From contig NZ_JAUNTS010000008.1 of the NCBI RefSeq assembly GCF_030538595.1, positions 87,308-151,307 on the forward strand: a stretch of DNA of 64,000 nucleotides, given 5' to 3'. The notes under the pieces were generated by a model. That model was given only the letters and a program-made list of their open reading frames with translations, did not search any database and was not told the DNA's origin. This document shows, in pieces, positions 37,290-48,541 of this stretch. A program made the position numbers and the translations under genes. This stretch comes from Kocuria sp. GTDB taxonomy: Bacteria; Actinomycetota; Actinomycetes; Actinomycetales; Micrococcaceae. Position 1 is the stretch's first letter; each line of letters begins with the position of its first letter.

Positions 37290-38141
37290 TCAGCGCGATC
37301 GACGAACCAGTTTGATCAGGAAAACCAGAAAGGCCGTTCCAGCAGCTGCGGCCACTGCCAGGGGCCCTACGCGCTCGCCCAACTGTTCTGCTGAAGAAGC
37401 CGCCTTGAAACTGGCACCTGAAACTTTGCTTCGAGTGCGGTCCACAAATCCGACGGCGGAGTTCTGAACGTGATTCTTGCGAGCCTCGGCGTCGTCGCGC
37501 AGTTCCTTGAGTTTCTCGCGGCGCACGCTGAGACGCTGACGCAATTGTGCCTCGGTGGGAGCTGGCGGCTGATGTGAAGACTGGGCTTTCTTCTCCTTCT
37601 TCTCCTGAGCCTTGCGCTCCGTGGCCTCCGCCTCCTCCCTACGCACACGAGCTTCGGTGTAGGCGGAACCCTCTTTGACCACACCGAGGTCGTATTTCAA
37701 ACCACGGATGGCGCGGACGGGATTCAAGGGCATGGCGCTCTTGATCATGAGCGCACCCACAGCAGCCAAAACAATGAGCACCAGCAAGAAGAAAGCTGCC
37801 ACGATCAGAGCCGACAGCCAGAACGGCATGACCTGAGCCAGACCGGCCACTGCGGCCACCACCAGAGCAATCGTGGCCAGCAGCAGGAACACCAGCCCCA
37901 CCACCACAAAGGCGACGCCCTTGCCAACCTTGATGCCCTTGTCTTTGAGTTCCAGTTTGGCCAGAGCCAATTCGTCCTGGATTTGGCGCGGCAGCAGCTT
38001 GCTGAACACCTTGACAACGTCCGGCAGCGACGCCGCACCGGCCTGGGATGAGCGCTGCGTGGCGGTGCCCGCTGCAAGGTTGGCTCGCTCCGAACCGCCG
38101 CTGTGGGCCGAGTTCGCTTGCGAATCCACGGACGTGGACAT
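37290..38141 (-). CDS. Phage-holin-family / DUF3618-like envelope protein
   Basis: 283 residues; GGAGG 7 nt before the ATG. Residues 42-150 resemble the actinobacterial phage_holin_3_6 family: LLPRQIQDELALAKLELKDK followed by two membrane helices (FVVVGLVFLLLATIALVVAA; LIVAAFFLLVLIVLAAVGAL). Residues 165-225 are a charged coiled coil (RREEAEATERKAQEKKEKKA, LRQRLSVRREKLKEL), then a DUF3618-like end with a final helix. Not a lysis gene; likely structural in the envelope. Function unproven. Confidence 0.8.
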   Translation of the reverse strand: MSTSVDSQANSAHSGGSERANLAAGTATQRSSQAGAASLPDVVKVFSKLLPRQIQDELALAKLELKDKGIKVGKGVAFVVVGLVFLLLATIALVVAAVAGLAQVMPFWLSALIVAAFFLLVLIVLAAVGALMIKSAMPLNPVRAIRGLKYDLGVVKEGSAYTEARVRREEAEATERKAQEKKEKKAQSSHQPPAPTEAQLRQRLSVRREKLKELRDDAEARKNHVQNSAVGFVDRTRSKVSGASFKAASSAEQLGERVGPLAVAAAAGTAFLVFLIKLVRRSR

Positions 38142-40143
<2,002 letters not shown>

Positions 40144-40258
40144 GCTCCGGGAAACCGTGGCTGATGGCCTGATAATCCCTGAGCCTCGGTTGCCAACGGA
40201 TTCAATCCCCCCGTACCTGGAGTGAGTCTTGCCGCCGCGCAGATCGCTTCGGAATGAG

Positions 40259-40292
40259 TCAAGCCCCGGCGTGTCACCGCGCCGGGGCTTGA
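40259..40292 (+). terminator. Terminator after the Rpf fusion gene
   Basis: TCAAGCCCCGGCG (40259-40271), loop TGTCACCG, CGCCGGGGCTTGA (40280-40292). It lies 116 nt past the stop. Confidence 0.75.
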
Positions 40293-40350
40293 CGTTCATC
40301 AGCGGCGCCACAGTGCTTGACCCGAAACCGTGGCTGGTGTTCAACAACCA

Positions 40351-40390
40351 AAAAGACCTTGACCAGGCTTGTGCCTGGTCAAGGTCTTTT
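40351..40390. terminator. tRNA-Asn terminator
   Basis: 18-bp perfect stem AAAAGACCTTGACCAGGC / complement with loop TTGT. On the minus strand it lies 6 nt past the tRNA-Asn 3' end and finishes in a T-run. Confidence 0.88.
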
Positions 40391-40395
40391 GTTCG

Positions 40396-40468
40396 CTCCC
40401 CCGACTGGGCTCGAACCAGTGACACTTCGATTAACAGTCGAATGCTCTGCCAACTGAGCTACGGGGGA
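40396..40468 (-). tRNA. tRNA-Asn (GTT anticodon)
   Basis: Minus-strand cloverleaf: acceptor TCCCCCG pairing CGGGGGA, D-arm GCTCAGTTGGCAGAGC, anticodon arm TTCGA-CTGTTAA-TCGAA, T-arm CTGG-TTCGAGC-CCAG. 73 nt, no encoded CCA, discriminator G. Confidence 0.96.
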
Positions 40469-40639
40469 ATGTGCTCACATACGCGTGCAACGAGAGAAAA
40501 TCATACCCGCCGGACCTGCAACACACAATTCGACGACGAGACTCACCCAAGATGCCCACGTGGAGTGCTTCCTTGACTCGTCTCAAACTGGCCCAGGCCG
40601 CTGCACGGGGCCCGGCCGAAAGCACAGCGCGCCACCCGT

Positions 40640-41275
40640 TCAGTTTCCCGGAGTGAGAATGCCGTCCAGCAGGTTGTCCAGCAGGGCTTGGATGAACTCA
40701 GCCGTGATGGGTTCGTCGGGGATCAGCAGGCGGTGGTAGACGGCACCCCAGAGCTGATCGACGACGACCTGGGGGGCGACTTCGGCACGAAGTTGCCCGG
40801 ATGCTTGGGCGCGCTGCATGCGCACGACGGCGAGGCGGCGTCGTGCAGCTGAGTAGAGCGTGCGGTAGGCGACGGCCAGCTCGGCGTCGGTCTGCGCTGC
40901 TCCGATGAGCTCAGCCAGGAGCCGACCGGCCGGTGTCTCACTGACAAGTCGTCCAAAAGCGTGCAGCTGAGTGGTGAGGTCCGCGCGGATGTTGCCGGTG
41001 TCGGGGAAGGCAAGAGTGGATTCGACGGCGTGGAAGTAACCGTCGAGAGCGAGCGCCCCACGAGAGGGCCACCACTTGTAGATCGTGGTCTTGCTGACCC
41101 CGGAGAGACGGGCGACACGCTCTATGGTGAAATCCGTGAGCCCTTCGGCAAGCAGCAAGTCTCCGACCGTGTGCAGCACGTCGGCGCGGACTTCCTCGGC
41201 TGGGCGGCGACCTCGACCACGGCGTCGCGGTGCCTGTGGTGAGGTTTCGATCGCGGGATCGGGAGTGCTGGCCAA
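40640..41275 (-). CDS. TetR/AcrR family transcriptional regulator
   Basis: 211 residues. N-terminal helix-turn-helix: RADVLHTVGDLLLAEGLTDF, TIERVARLSGVSKTTIYKWW, PSRGALALDGYF; a basic RRRGRGRRP stretch precedes it. C-terminal ligand/dimer domain with QASGQLRAEVAPQVVVDQLW. Lies downstream of an SDR gene on the same strand; the paired dyads upstream of the SDR gene (42225-42269) are its likely operators, so it probably represses the SDR-tetR unit until a ligand binds. Confidence 0.92.
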   Translation of the reverse strand: MASTPDPAIETSPQAPRRRGRGRRPAEEVRADVLHTVGDLLLAEGLTDFTIERVARLSGVSKTTIYKWWPSRGALALDGYFHAVESTLAFPDTGNIRADLTTQLHAFGRLVSETPAGRLLAELIGAAQTDAELAVAYRTLYSAARRRLAVVRMQRAQASGQLRAEVAPQVVVDQLWGAVYHRLLIPDEPITAEFIQALLDNLLDGILTPGN

Positions 41276-41322
41276 CGGCGGGAGCTCCTGTCAACTGAGG
41301 CAGTCTGGGTTGAGCACTCCGC

Positions 41323-41448
41323 TTAGCTGATGACGAGACGGGCCATCAGGCCGTCGCGGAGTTCGACGCGCATCGGGCCAAGGAGTCTGCGTGGATGGTC
41401 CGGGTGAACGGGAATCCCCGTAGTGGCCCCGCGGTCGCGGATGCGGCC
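41323..41448 (-). pseudogene. Possible remnant reading frame directly after the SDR stop
   Basis: In the same frame as the SDR gene and right after its TAA, 41 sense codons read GRIRDRGATTGIPVHPDHPR, RLLGPMRVELRDG, LMARLVIS and then a stop. The ending looks like a genuine protein C-terminus (SnoaL/NTF2-like proteins often end this way). It may be the tail of a deleted neighbour gene joined to the SDR gene. It could also be chance, since the region is GC-rich. Confidence 0.35.
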
Positions 41449-42192
41449 TTATGCGAGGCCGCCATTGGCGAAAATGACCTGGCCGTTGATCCAACGGGCG
41501 GGGCCGGCCAGGAAGGCGACAGTCTCCGCGATGTCCTCGGGCTGGCCAAGACGCTCCAGCGGGGCAGCTTTCGAGAGGTTTTCGATGGTGGCCTCGTCCT
41601 TGCCTTTGAGAAACAGCGGTGTGGCGGTGGGGCCGGGGGCGACGGCGTTGACGGTGATGTCATTGCCGCGCAGCTCACGGGCGAGGATCAAGGTCATCCC
41701 CTCGACGGCGGCCTTGGAAGCGACGTATGCGCCGTAGGTCGGGAAGGAGGTCCTGGTGACGGTGGTCGACATGTTGATGATCGCGCCGCCGGGCCGCAGC
41801 GTGGTGGCCGCAAGCTGGGAGACCACAAAAGTCCCACGGATGTTGATGCGGTGCATCCGGTCGAGGTCAGCCAGGTTCAGGTCCGCGATCGGCGACAGGA
41901 GCATGATCCCAGCTGTGTTCACAACCACATCGAGGCCGCCAAATGCTGTGATGGTCGCGTCGAAGACGGCCTTCATCGCCTCTTCGTCAGCCACGTCACC
42001 AGCCAGGGCGATGGCCTGACCGCCCTTGCTCTGGATCTCGGCGACGATCGCATCGGCCTTGGCTGCGTTACTGGAATAGTGAACCGCCACCGCGAACCCA
42101 TCTGCGGCAAGCCTCTGGACCACGGCCTTGCCGATGCCACCGGAGCCCCCGGTCACCAGTGCAACTCGACCTGTGCTGGATGTGTTGTTCAT
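41449..42192 (-). CDS. Short-chain dehydrogenase/reductase (FabG-like)
   Basis: 247 residues, classical SDR: cofactor loop VALVTGGSGGIGKAVVQRLA (TGxxxGIG), VVNTAGIMLLS in place of NNAG, catalytic Ser in INMSTTVTRTSF, and YxxxK in YGAYVASKAAVEG, then the substrate loop NAVAPGPTATPLF. Complete catalytic set. It precedes the tetR gene and carries paired operators upstream, so it probably acts on the inducing compound or a relative. Substrate unknown. Confidence 0.92.
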   Translation of the reverse strand: MNNTSSTGRVALVTGGSGGIGKAVVQRLAADGFAVAVHYSSNAAKADAIVAEIQSKGGQAIALAGDVADEEAMKAVFDATITAFGGLDVVVNTAGIMLLSPIADLNLADLDRMHRINIRGTFVVSQLAATTLRPGGAIINMSTTVTRTSFPTYGAYVASKAAVEGMTLILARELRGNDITVNAVAPGPTATPLFLKGKDEATIENLSKAAPLERLGQPEDIAETVAFLAGPARWINGQVIFANGGLA

Positions 42193-42224
42193 GGTTGGTG
42201 TCCTCTCCGTGAACCGTCGCCTTA

Positions 42225-42269
42225 ATGGACGACTCGTTCACAATAACGCGTAATGGACGAACCGTCCAT
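42225..42269 (-). promoter_or_regulatory. Paired TetR-type operators
   Basis: Site 1 (42253-42269) is a perfect dyad ATGGACG-AAC-CGTCCAT. Site 2 (42225-42241) repeats the left half exactly (ATGGACG) with a weaker right half (CGTTCAC). Starts are 28 bp apart. They lie 33-77 nt upstream of the SDR ATG, over the likely promoter. Confidence 0.8.
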
Positions 42270-42315
42270 ATCTCACGTTGACTCAGTTCAGGTGAGGCAC
42301 CACGAACGAGTGGAC

Positions 42316-44202
42316 TCAACCCACTTGCAGCTTGCGCCGCTGCACTTCCAAATCCATCAGTTGCCGACTGATGGACTGGAACTGTTCGGGATCGGTACGC
42401 GAATCCGTACGTTCCAATTGCGCCCGCAGGTCCGCTTGCCGGCGGTGAATCTGACGGTCGAACAGGTGTGCAATCACACCGGAGGCGTAGCGCTGCAACT
42501 GGACTTCATGGGATGCAGGTAAAGCCCGCATGGACAGTCCGGCCACGTAGCCACGCAGTTGCTCGGGAACGGCGGCGGTGAGAGCTTCCACCCACGCTCG
42601 GCCCTGTTCAACGTCCCCGGCACCGGCTCCGGAATACACCGCGCACACGGCATCGTGAATGGCAGTGTGTGCCGGGTGCGCGCATTCCACGGCCGTGAAT
42701 TGCTCCCACTCAACATCACCCAGCAGATGCGGGGCCTGGACCACCACCTCCAATGCTTCACGCTCGGTGCGCAACATGGGATCACGCGGATTCGGGAGCT
42801 GGAACCTAGGCGCGGGTTCTGCCTGCTCCTGGACGGGAGGCTCAAAACGGGGTTCGTAAGTACGGCTTCCCGAACGCGGAGCTCGGGCCGCAATTTCCAC
42901 CGCATTGACGACGTCGGGAACCTCCAGTCCCAGCCACCCGGCCAGTTGCCGCGCATAGGCCGGGCGCAATGTCACGTCCCTGATCTGGGCCACGATGGGT
43001 GCCGTGGCGCGCAGGGCTTGGACTTTGCCCTCCAGTGTTCCCAAGTCAAAGCGCTTCATGGTGGCCTGAATGGCGAACTTGAACAGCGGCTGCTTGGCCT
43101 CCAACAGCCCCCGCACTGCTGCATCACCGCGCGCCAGGCGTAATTCGCAGGGGTCCATGCCGCTCGGTTCAACTGCCACAAAAGTCTGGGCCATGAACTT
43201 CTGGTCCTCTTCAAAGGCACGCAATGCGGCTTTCTGTCCGGCAGCATCGCCGTCGAAGGTGAAAACCACCTCTCCGCCGGAACCGTCGTCCGAAAGGAAA
43301 CGCCGCACAATCTTGATGTGCTCCGCACCAAATGCCGTCCCACATGTGGCCACGGCCGTTGGGACACCTGCCAGGTGCATGGACATCACATCCGTGTAGC
43401 CCTCCACCACAACCACCTGACGCTGCTTGGCAATCTGGCGTTTTGCTTTTTCGATCCCGTAGAGCACCTGGGATTTCTTGTAGAGCTGCGTTTCGGGAGT
43501 GTTGAGATACTTGGGGCCCTGGTCATCGTCAAAGAGTTTGCGTGCCCCAAAGCCAATGACTTCTCCGCCGATTCCACGGATGGGGAAGATCAAACGCCCA
43601 CGGAAACGGTCGTAGAGACCCCGGTTCCCGGCCGAGAACATGCCGGTGGCTTCCAGTTCGTCGTCGTTGTAACCGCGGGTGCGCAAGTGTTTCAGCAGGT
43701 GATCCCAGCCCTGCGGTGCATACCCCACGCCATATTCCTGAGCGTCCTGCGGGGTGAAGCCGCGTTCGCCCAGGTACTTTTGCGCCTCCAGCGCTGCGCG
43801 AGTGCGCAATTGCGCCTGGAAGAACTCGGCGGCCACTTTGTGGGCGTCCAACAGTCTTTGACGCCGCCCTATCTGCTCCCGGTCTGGTCCGCTGCCTTGC
43901 TCGTAGCGCAGTTCGTAGCCAATCCGTGCAGCCAAGCGTTCCACTGTCTCCGTGAAAGTGGTGTGCTCCAAGGCCATCAGAAACGCAATGACGTCCCCTG
44001 ATTCATCGCAGCCAAAGCAGTGGTAGGTGCCGTACTGCGGCCGGACGTGAAACGACGGCGTTCGCTCGTCATGGAATGGGCACAACCCCTTGAAGGAGCC
44101 GATACCTGCGGGCTTCAAGGTCACGTAGCCATCAACGATTTCACGGATGTCAGTGCGCGAACGCACCTCATCTATGTCTTCACGTCGAATCAGCCCAGCC
44201 AC
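42316..44202 (-). CDS. dnaG: DNA primase
   Basis: It makes RNA primers for replication. 628 residues from GTG 44202 (MAGLIRREDIDEVRSRTDI). Zinc-binding CHC2 domain: KGLCPFHDERTPSFHV and YHCFGCDESGDVIAFL. Catalytic TOPRIM: VVVVEGYTDVMSMHLAG and EVVFTFDGDAAGQKAAL. C-terminal DnaB-interacting region after ~460. Full length. Usually directly downstream of dgt in actinobacteria; here an MFS gene intervenes. Confidence 0.96.
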   Translation of the reverse strand: MAGLIRREDIDEVRSRTDIREIVDGYVTLKPAGIGSFKGLCPFHDERTPSFHVRPQYGTYHCFGCDESGDVIAFLMALEHTTFTETVERLAARIGYELRYEQGSGPDREQIGRRQRLLDAHKVAAEFFQAQLRTRAALEAQKYLGERGFTPQDAQEYGVGYAPQGWDHLLKHLRTRGYNDDELEATGMFSAGNRGLYDRFRGRLIFPIRGIGGEVIGFGARKLFDDDQGPKYLNTPETQLYKKSQVLYGIEKAKRQIAKQRQVVVVEGYTDVMSMHLAGVPTAVATCGTAFGAEHIKIVRRFLSDDGSGGEVVFTFDGDAAGQKAALRAFEEDQKFMAQTFVAVEPSGMDPCELRLARGDAAVRGLLEAKQPLFKFAIQATMKRFDLGTLEGKVQALRATAPIVAQIRDVTLRPAYARQLAGWLGLEVPDVVNAVEIAARAPRSGSRTYEPRFEPPVQEQAEPAPRFQLPNPRDPMLRTEREALEVVVQAPHLLGDVEWEQFTAVECAHPAHTAIHDAVCAVYSGAGAGDVEQGRAWVEALTAAVPEQLRGYVAGLSMRALPASHEVQLQRYASGVIAHLFDRQIHRRQADLRAQLERTDSRTDPEQFQSISRQLMDLEVQRRKLQVG

Positions 44203-44329
44203 AGCACATGAGTCTAAGCCCTCCGACCTTGGTGGCTTCCAAGTTCAGCCGGTGGCTTGGTCGAACCGGAACAGGAAGGCAGCCAAACGTGTGCTGTGCA
44301 GCACCACTGGGACGACGTTGTCGATCCTG

Positions 44330-45667
44330 TCAGTCGCCTTGCTGCAAAGTTTTGGTTCCGGCCATGGCGCCGCCTCCCAGGATAGCGGCAATGGCAAAGC
44401 CAAAGAATCCCCAGGGATGGGCAACCCCCGCCGCCAGAACTGCTCCACCCAGAATCGGTCCGGAAATTGCCCCCAGACGACCAATACCTGCGGCCATACC
44501 CAGAGCTGTGGCCCGGACCTTGGTGGGATAATTCGCAGCGCAGAAAGCGTAGACCAGCACTTGGGCGGAAAAGACAAAGCACCCAGTCACAAACACCATG
44601 GCATAGATGCCCAGCAGCGGCAGTTTGATGGCCAAGGCCGCCAGTAGTGCACCTGCACCGATGAACCAGACCACCGCCGCCACACGCGGAGTCACGCGGT
44701 CTGCAACTCGCCCTGCAATGACAAGTCCAACCACGGCACCGATGTTGAGGATCAGCAAGAAACCCAGTGCATTTCCCAGGTCATAACCGGCAGAGCGCAT
44801 GATTTGAGGCAGCCAGGTGTTGAGGCCATACACCAAGAGCAGCCCCATGAAGGATGTGATCCAGACCAGCACGGTATTGCGCTGATACTGACCGCTGAGC
44901 ACAGTTGCAGCACCCCTGGGCTCGGCTTTGGCAGGCGCATCAGCCTGGGCCGTTGAGCCCGGGCCTGTGCCGTCTACGGTTCCCGCAACGGCTGCCGCGC
45001 GCAGTTCACGTTCCACCTGCTCCTGGTGGGAGAAGTCCAGGCCGTAGTGCTCGGAAACGCGCCGGGCATCCTCCACTCTGCCCTTGGAGAGCAGGTAGTC
45101 CGGGGATTCTGGCAAGTAGAAGTACATCAACGGCACCAGAACCAGCGCGGGTAGGGCCCCGATGATGAACATGGCGTGCCAGTTGATGTTCTGCACCACC
45201 ACAATGGCCAATGCCGCCGTCAGCACCGCACCCACGTGATAGCCCGTCATCATCAATGTGGTGGATTTTCCGGTGCGGCCACGTCCCGCAAATTCGGTGA
45301 CCATGGAAATACCGGTGGGCAAGCAACCACCCAGACCCACGCCGGCCAAAAACCTCAGCAGCCCGAACAAAAATATCGAGTCAACAAATGCCATCCCAAA
45401 AGTGAAGATGGAAAACAAGATCACAGCCCCGATGAGCAACTTGCGGCGCCCGAACTTGTCCGTGGCCCAGCCCATGCCCAGCGCGCCGATCATCATGCCC
45501 ACCAAGCCCACCGTGGCTACGGTGGTGCCCGATGCCGCCGTCAACGCGAATTCGGGATCATCAATCATGGAAGACATCACGGCACCCAGTACCACGGCGT
45601 CAAAACCGTCCAGCAACACCGCCACCCAGCACAACGGGGCAACCCAGCCCCGGCCTTTGAGAATCAC
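44330..45667 (-). CDS. MFS transporter, aromatic acid:H+ symporter type
   Basis: 445 residues from a GTG at 45667 that overlaps the dgt stop (GTGA). Twelve membrane helices. The first helix carries VLLDGFDAVVLGAV (DGxD motif of the AAHS family) and the loop 2-3 has GWATDKFGRRKLLIG; LPESPDYLLSKGR follows helix 6. AAHS members import benzoate-like acids. It sits between dgt and dnaG, which are otherwise neighbours, and is coupled to dgt, an odd pairing. Substrate not determinable. Confidence 0.85.
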   Translation of the reverse strand: MILKGRGWVAPLCWVAVLLDGFDAVVLGAVMSSMIDDPEFALTAASGTTVATVGLVGMMIGALGMGWATDKFGRRKLLIGAVILFSIFTFGMAFVDSIFLFGLLRFLAGVGLGGCLPTGISMVTEFAGRGRTGKSTTLMMTGYHVGAVLTAALAIVVVQNINWHAMFIIGALPALVLVPLMYFYLPESPDYLLSKGRVEDARRVSEHYGLDFSHQEQVERELRAAAVAGTVDGTGPGSTAQADAPAKAEPRGAATVLSGQYQRNTVLVWITSFMGLLLVYGLNTWLPQIMRSAGYDLGNALGFLLILNIGAVVGLVIAGRVADRVTPRVAAVVWFIGAGALLAALAIKLPLLGIYAMVFVTGCFVFSAQVLVYAFCAANYPTKVRATALGMAAGIGRLGAISGPILGGAVLAAGVAHPWGFFGFAIAAILGGGAMAGTKTLQQGD

Positions 45668-47073
45668 CACAGCGGCTTGTCTCCCATTCTCCAGTTGGTA
45701 CCAACTATGCGATTGTGCAGCCGCAGCGCAGAGGTGTCCGTCAGGGACGCGATCTGATCCACCACAATGCGTAAGCGCCGGTCCTCCGCCCCCGGGCCAT
45801 CCGCCACGGCATTCCAATCCCCCGCAAAAGCAGGCGAGAGGAATCTTCCGTCGGAATCCATCAGTGCCGAAACCAGAACGCGCAGAATCTCACGCTGGTT
45901 GTCATAGATCGGTTGGGAGTCGCGGATGTTCATCATGTAGGTGACCGCAAGCCCTTTCAGGACCGCGATCTCCTCCACGGTCTGGGTGGGCACCACCAGT
46001 GAGGCGGCGTACCGAGTCAGAGCGCCTTGTCCCGTGACTTGACGCGTGGCGGCCACAGCGGACATGGCAAATCGGCCAATGAGCTGGGAGGTCATGTCCT
46101 TCAGATGTGCCAACGCCCGCCGGGAGCCATTCATCTCCCCCACCCACTCGGGTGCTGCTTCCAAACGGCACAGCGCAGCGTCCAGCACCGCGTCCTCCAC
46201 CCCGTGCAGGTACCAATTGCGGGTGTTCTCAAACACCCGTTCGCGTTGCCGGGAGTCTGACAGGCGCGACAGGCGCAGCATCCCGGCTGCCACGGCATCT
46301 TCTACATCGTGCACCGAATAAGAGATGTCATCGGCCAGATCCATGACCTGGGCTTCCAAACACTTGGTCCGCGCCGGTGCTCCTTCACGCATCCACTCAA
46401 AAACTGGCAGGTCATCCTCATACACCCCAAATTTCTGCGAGCGCGAACCATCCGCTTTGAGAGGGGCCTCATGGGCCCTCCACGGATATTTGCATGTGGC
46501 ATCCAGGGTGGCGCGAGTCAGATTCAAACCGGCGGAGGTGGAGTCGTCGTCGTTGTAAACCTTTGGTTCCAACCGCACCAGCAGGCGCAAGGTTTGAGCA
46601 TTTCCTTCAAACCCGCCAATGTGTGCGGCAGCGGCATTCAGTTCAGTTTCCCCGTTGTGGCCAAAGGGCGGGTGGCCAAGATCGTGCGACAGACTGGCGG
46701 CATCCACCACATCCGGATCACAGCCCAGCATGCGGCCGAGCTCCCGCCCGATCTGGGCCACTTCCAGGGAATGTGTGAGCCGATTGCGCACAAAATCGTC
46801 CGACGACGGCGCCACCACCTGGGTTTTTGCCGCCAACCTGCGCAGGGCTGAAGAATGCAGCACCCGGGCACGGTCCCGTTCAAAATGTGACCGGTATTTG
46901 TTGTGGTGATTCTCCGTGACCCACCGTTCGATGTCCCGCGGTGCATAACCCTCCGCCGGGGTTTGCGTGCGATCCACCGCGGCAAGCATTTGGGCAATGC
47001 CTTCGATGGGCAATTCAGCGGCAGCGGGCGGCTGGTGGGAGGCACCGGTGGAGAGTGATTCGGAATGGGGCAC
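45664..47073 (-). CDS. dgt: Deoxyguanosinetriphosphate triphosphohydrolase-like protein
   Basis: HD-domain dNTP triphosphohydrolase controlling dNTP pools. 469 residues. HD metal motif: RNRLTHSLEVAQIGRELG then LSHDLGHPPFGHNGE (H...HD). Preceding ERDRARVLHSSALRRLAAKT-QV is typical of dGTPases. C-terminal part GLAVTYMMNIRDSQPIYDNQ. Located between dusB and dnaG as in many actinobacteria. Confidence 0.93.
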   Translation of the reverse strand: MPHSESLSTGASHQPPAAAELPIEGIAQMLAAVDRTQTPAEGYAPRDIERWVTENHHNKYRSHFERDRARVLHSSALRRLAAKTQVVAPSSDDFVRNRLTHSLEVAQIGRELGRMLGCDPDVVDAASLSHDLGHPPFGHNGETELNAAAAHIGGFEGNAQTLRLLVRLEPKVYNDDDSTSAGLNLTRATLDATCKYPWRAHEAPLKADGSRSQKFGVYEDDLPVFEWMREGAPARTKCLEAQVMDLADDISYSVHDVEDAVAAGMLRLSRLSDSRQRERVFENTRNWYLHGVEDAVLDAALCRLEAAPEWVGEMNGSRRALAHLKDMTSQLIGRFAMSAVAATRQVTGQGALTRYAASLVVPTQTVEEIAVLKGLAVTYMMNIRDSQPIYDNQREILRVLVSALMDSDGRFLSPAFAGDWNAVADGPGAEDRRLRIVVDQIASLTDTSALRLHNRIVGTNWRMGDKPLW

Positions 47074-47090
47074 GGAACCATTCTGCCTGT

Positions 47091-48335
47091 TCAGCCGCCG
47101 GATACATCCAATTCGGCATCCGCCAGGCCCAGACGTTGGTCATCGTGAATGTAGCGGTCCTCCAGCCACCGGTCCGGCAAGGCAGCTTTTTTGGGATTGC
47201 CCGCGCGTCCACGCGGGCCTTCCACGTCTGCCCCGGGGTAGGGCTGGTCCAGATCCAGCTGGTTGAGCAGTTCTTCCAACTGGTCCAGGGATTCCACGGA
47301 GGCCAGCTGGGCTCGGAGTTGGCCCCCCACGGGGTACCCCTTGAAGTACCAGGCAACGTGTTTGCGAATTTCACGGAGGCCGTGCAGTTCGTCGTTGTTT
47401 TGTTCTGCCAGCAACTGTGCGTGACGGTAGATGGTGGCCGCCACGGCGCGCAGGCCGGGCCGGGCGCGGTCCCGGCGGCCGTCAAAGGCTGCCTGGAGGT
47501 CACCGAACAGCCAGGGCCTCCCCTGGCAACCACGTCCGATCACCACACCGTCCACGCCCGTTTGCTCCACCATGCGCACGGCATCTTCCGCCGACCAGAT
47601 GTCCCCGTTGCCCAGGACCGGAATGTCCGGCACGGCCTCCCGCAACCGGGCGATGGCGGACCAATCCGCCTGACCGGAGTAGTGCTGTTCCAGAGTGCGA
47701 CCGTGCAAGGTGATGGCGGCAATACCGGTGTCCCGCGCCATGCGGCCGGCTTCAAGGTAGGTGAGGTGGTCGTGGTCGATCCCCATGCGGGTTTTGACGG
47801 TGACCGGGATGTCACCGCGGTCTGCCTCCCTGACCGCTGCGGAAATGATGGCCTGGAACAGATCCGTTTTCCAGGGCAGCGCGGAGCCGCCACCGCGTTT
47901 GGTGACCTTGGGAACGGGGCAGCCAAAGTTCAGATCAATGTGATCTGCAATGTCCTCCTCAACCACCATGCGCACGGCCTTTCCCACGTTGACCGCGTCC
48001 ACGCCGTAGATCTGAACGGACCGCGGTGTTTCATCGGGATCGTGGTGGACAATTGCCAGGGACTTCTCGCGGCGTTCAACCAGTGCGCGGGCCGTGACCA
48101 TTTCCGTGACGTACAGGCCGCCTCCGTGTTCGCGGCACAACCTACGGAACGCCTTGTTGGTCACCCCAGCCATGGGGGCCAGGACCACGGGAACGTCAAT
48201 GGTCAGGTTCTTGAGCTGAAGCGGCGGGAGGTCCAGGACCACAGCTTCCTCAGCTTGAACGGTCTCCACAGTGCCCGGACCGAACGGCGTGAGGTCGGCA
48301 CGGGGGCGCAGGGGGATTTCAGTCAAGCTGGTCAT
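47091..48335 (-). CDS. dusB: tRNA-dihydrouridine synthase (DusB family)
   Basis: FMN enzyme reducing uridines in tRNA D-loops. 414 residues from ATG 48335 (MTSLTEIPLRPRADL); upstream frame to 48674 is not family-like. FMN-binding VVLAPMAGVTNKAFRRLCRE, active-site Cys in IDLNFGCPVPKVTKRGGGSAL (NxGCP), then PVTVKTRMGIDHDHL, ITLHGRTLEQHYSGQADW and VLGNGDIWSAEDAVRM. C-terminal ~50 residues extend beyond the usual helical domain. Precedes dgt by 17 nt. Confidence 0.94.
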   Translation of the reverse strand: MTSLTEIPLRPRADLTPFGPGTVETVQAEEAVVLDLPPLQLKNLTIDVPVVLAPMAGVTNKAFRRLCREHGGGLYVTEMVTARALVERREKSLAIVHHDPDETPRSVQIYGVDAVNVGKAVRMVVEEDIADHIDLNFGCPVPKVTKRGGGSALPWKTDLFQAIISAAVREADRGDIPVTVKTRMGIDHDHLTYLEAGRMARDTGIAAITLHGRTLEQHYSGQADWSAIARLREAVPDIPVLGNGDIWSAEDAVRMVEQTGVDGVVIGRGCQGRPWLFGDLQAAFDGRRDRARPGLRAVAATIYRHAQLLAEQNNDELHGLREIRKHVAWYFKGYPVGGQLRAQLASVESLDQLEELLNQLDLDQPYPGADVEGPRGRAGNPKKAALPDRWLEDRYIHDDQRLGLADAELDVSGG

Positions 48336-48541
48336 CAGAGTATTTTCCCACAGCCCACCCCCCGGCAGAACGTGAGTTTGACCGCCCCGTGAGGCCCCGC
48401 CATCCGCACCGGGCAGCCCGCGCAATATATGTATGGGGTTGCCGTGGAACCCCATCACGTGGCATAGAATATTCGCATCTGCACACTTTTTGTCTGCTCG
48501 CACTCCTGGTGCACCGCAGAACGTTGATCCCGGAGGCCACC

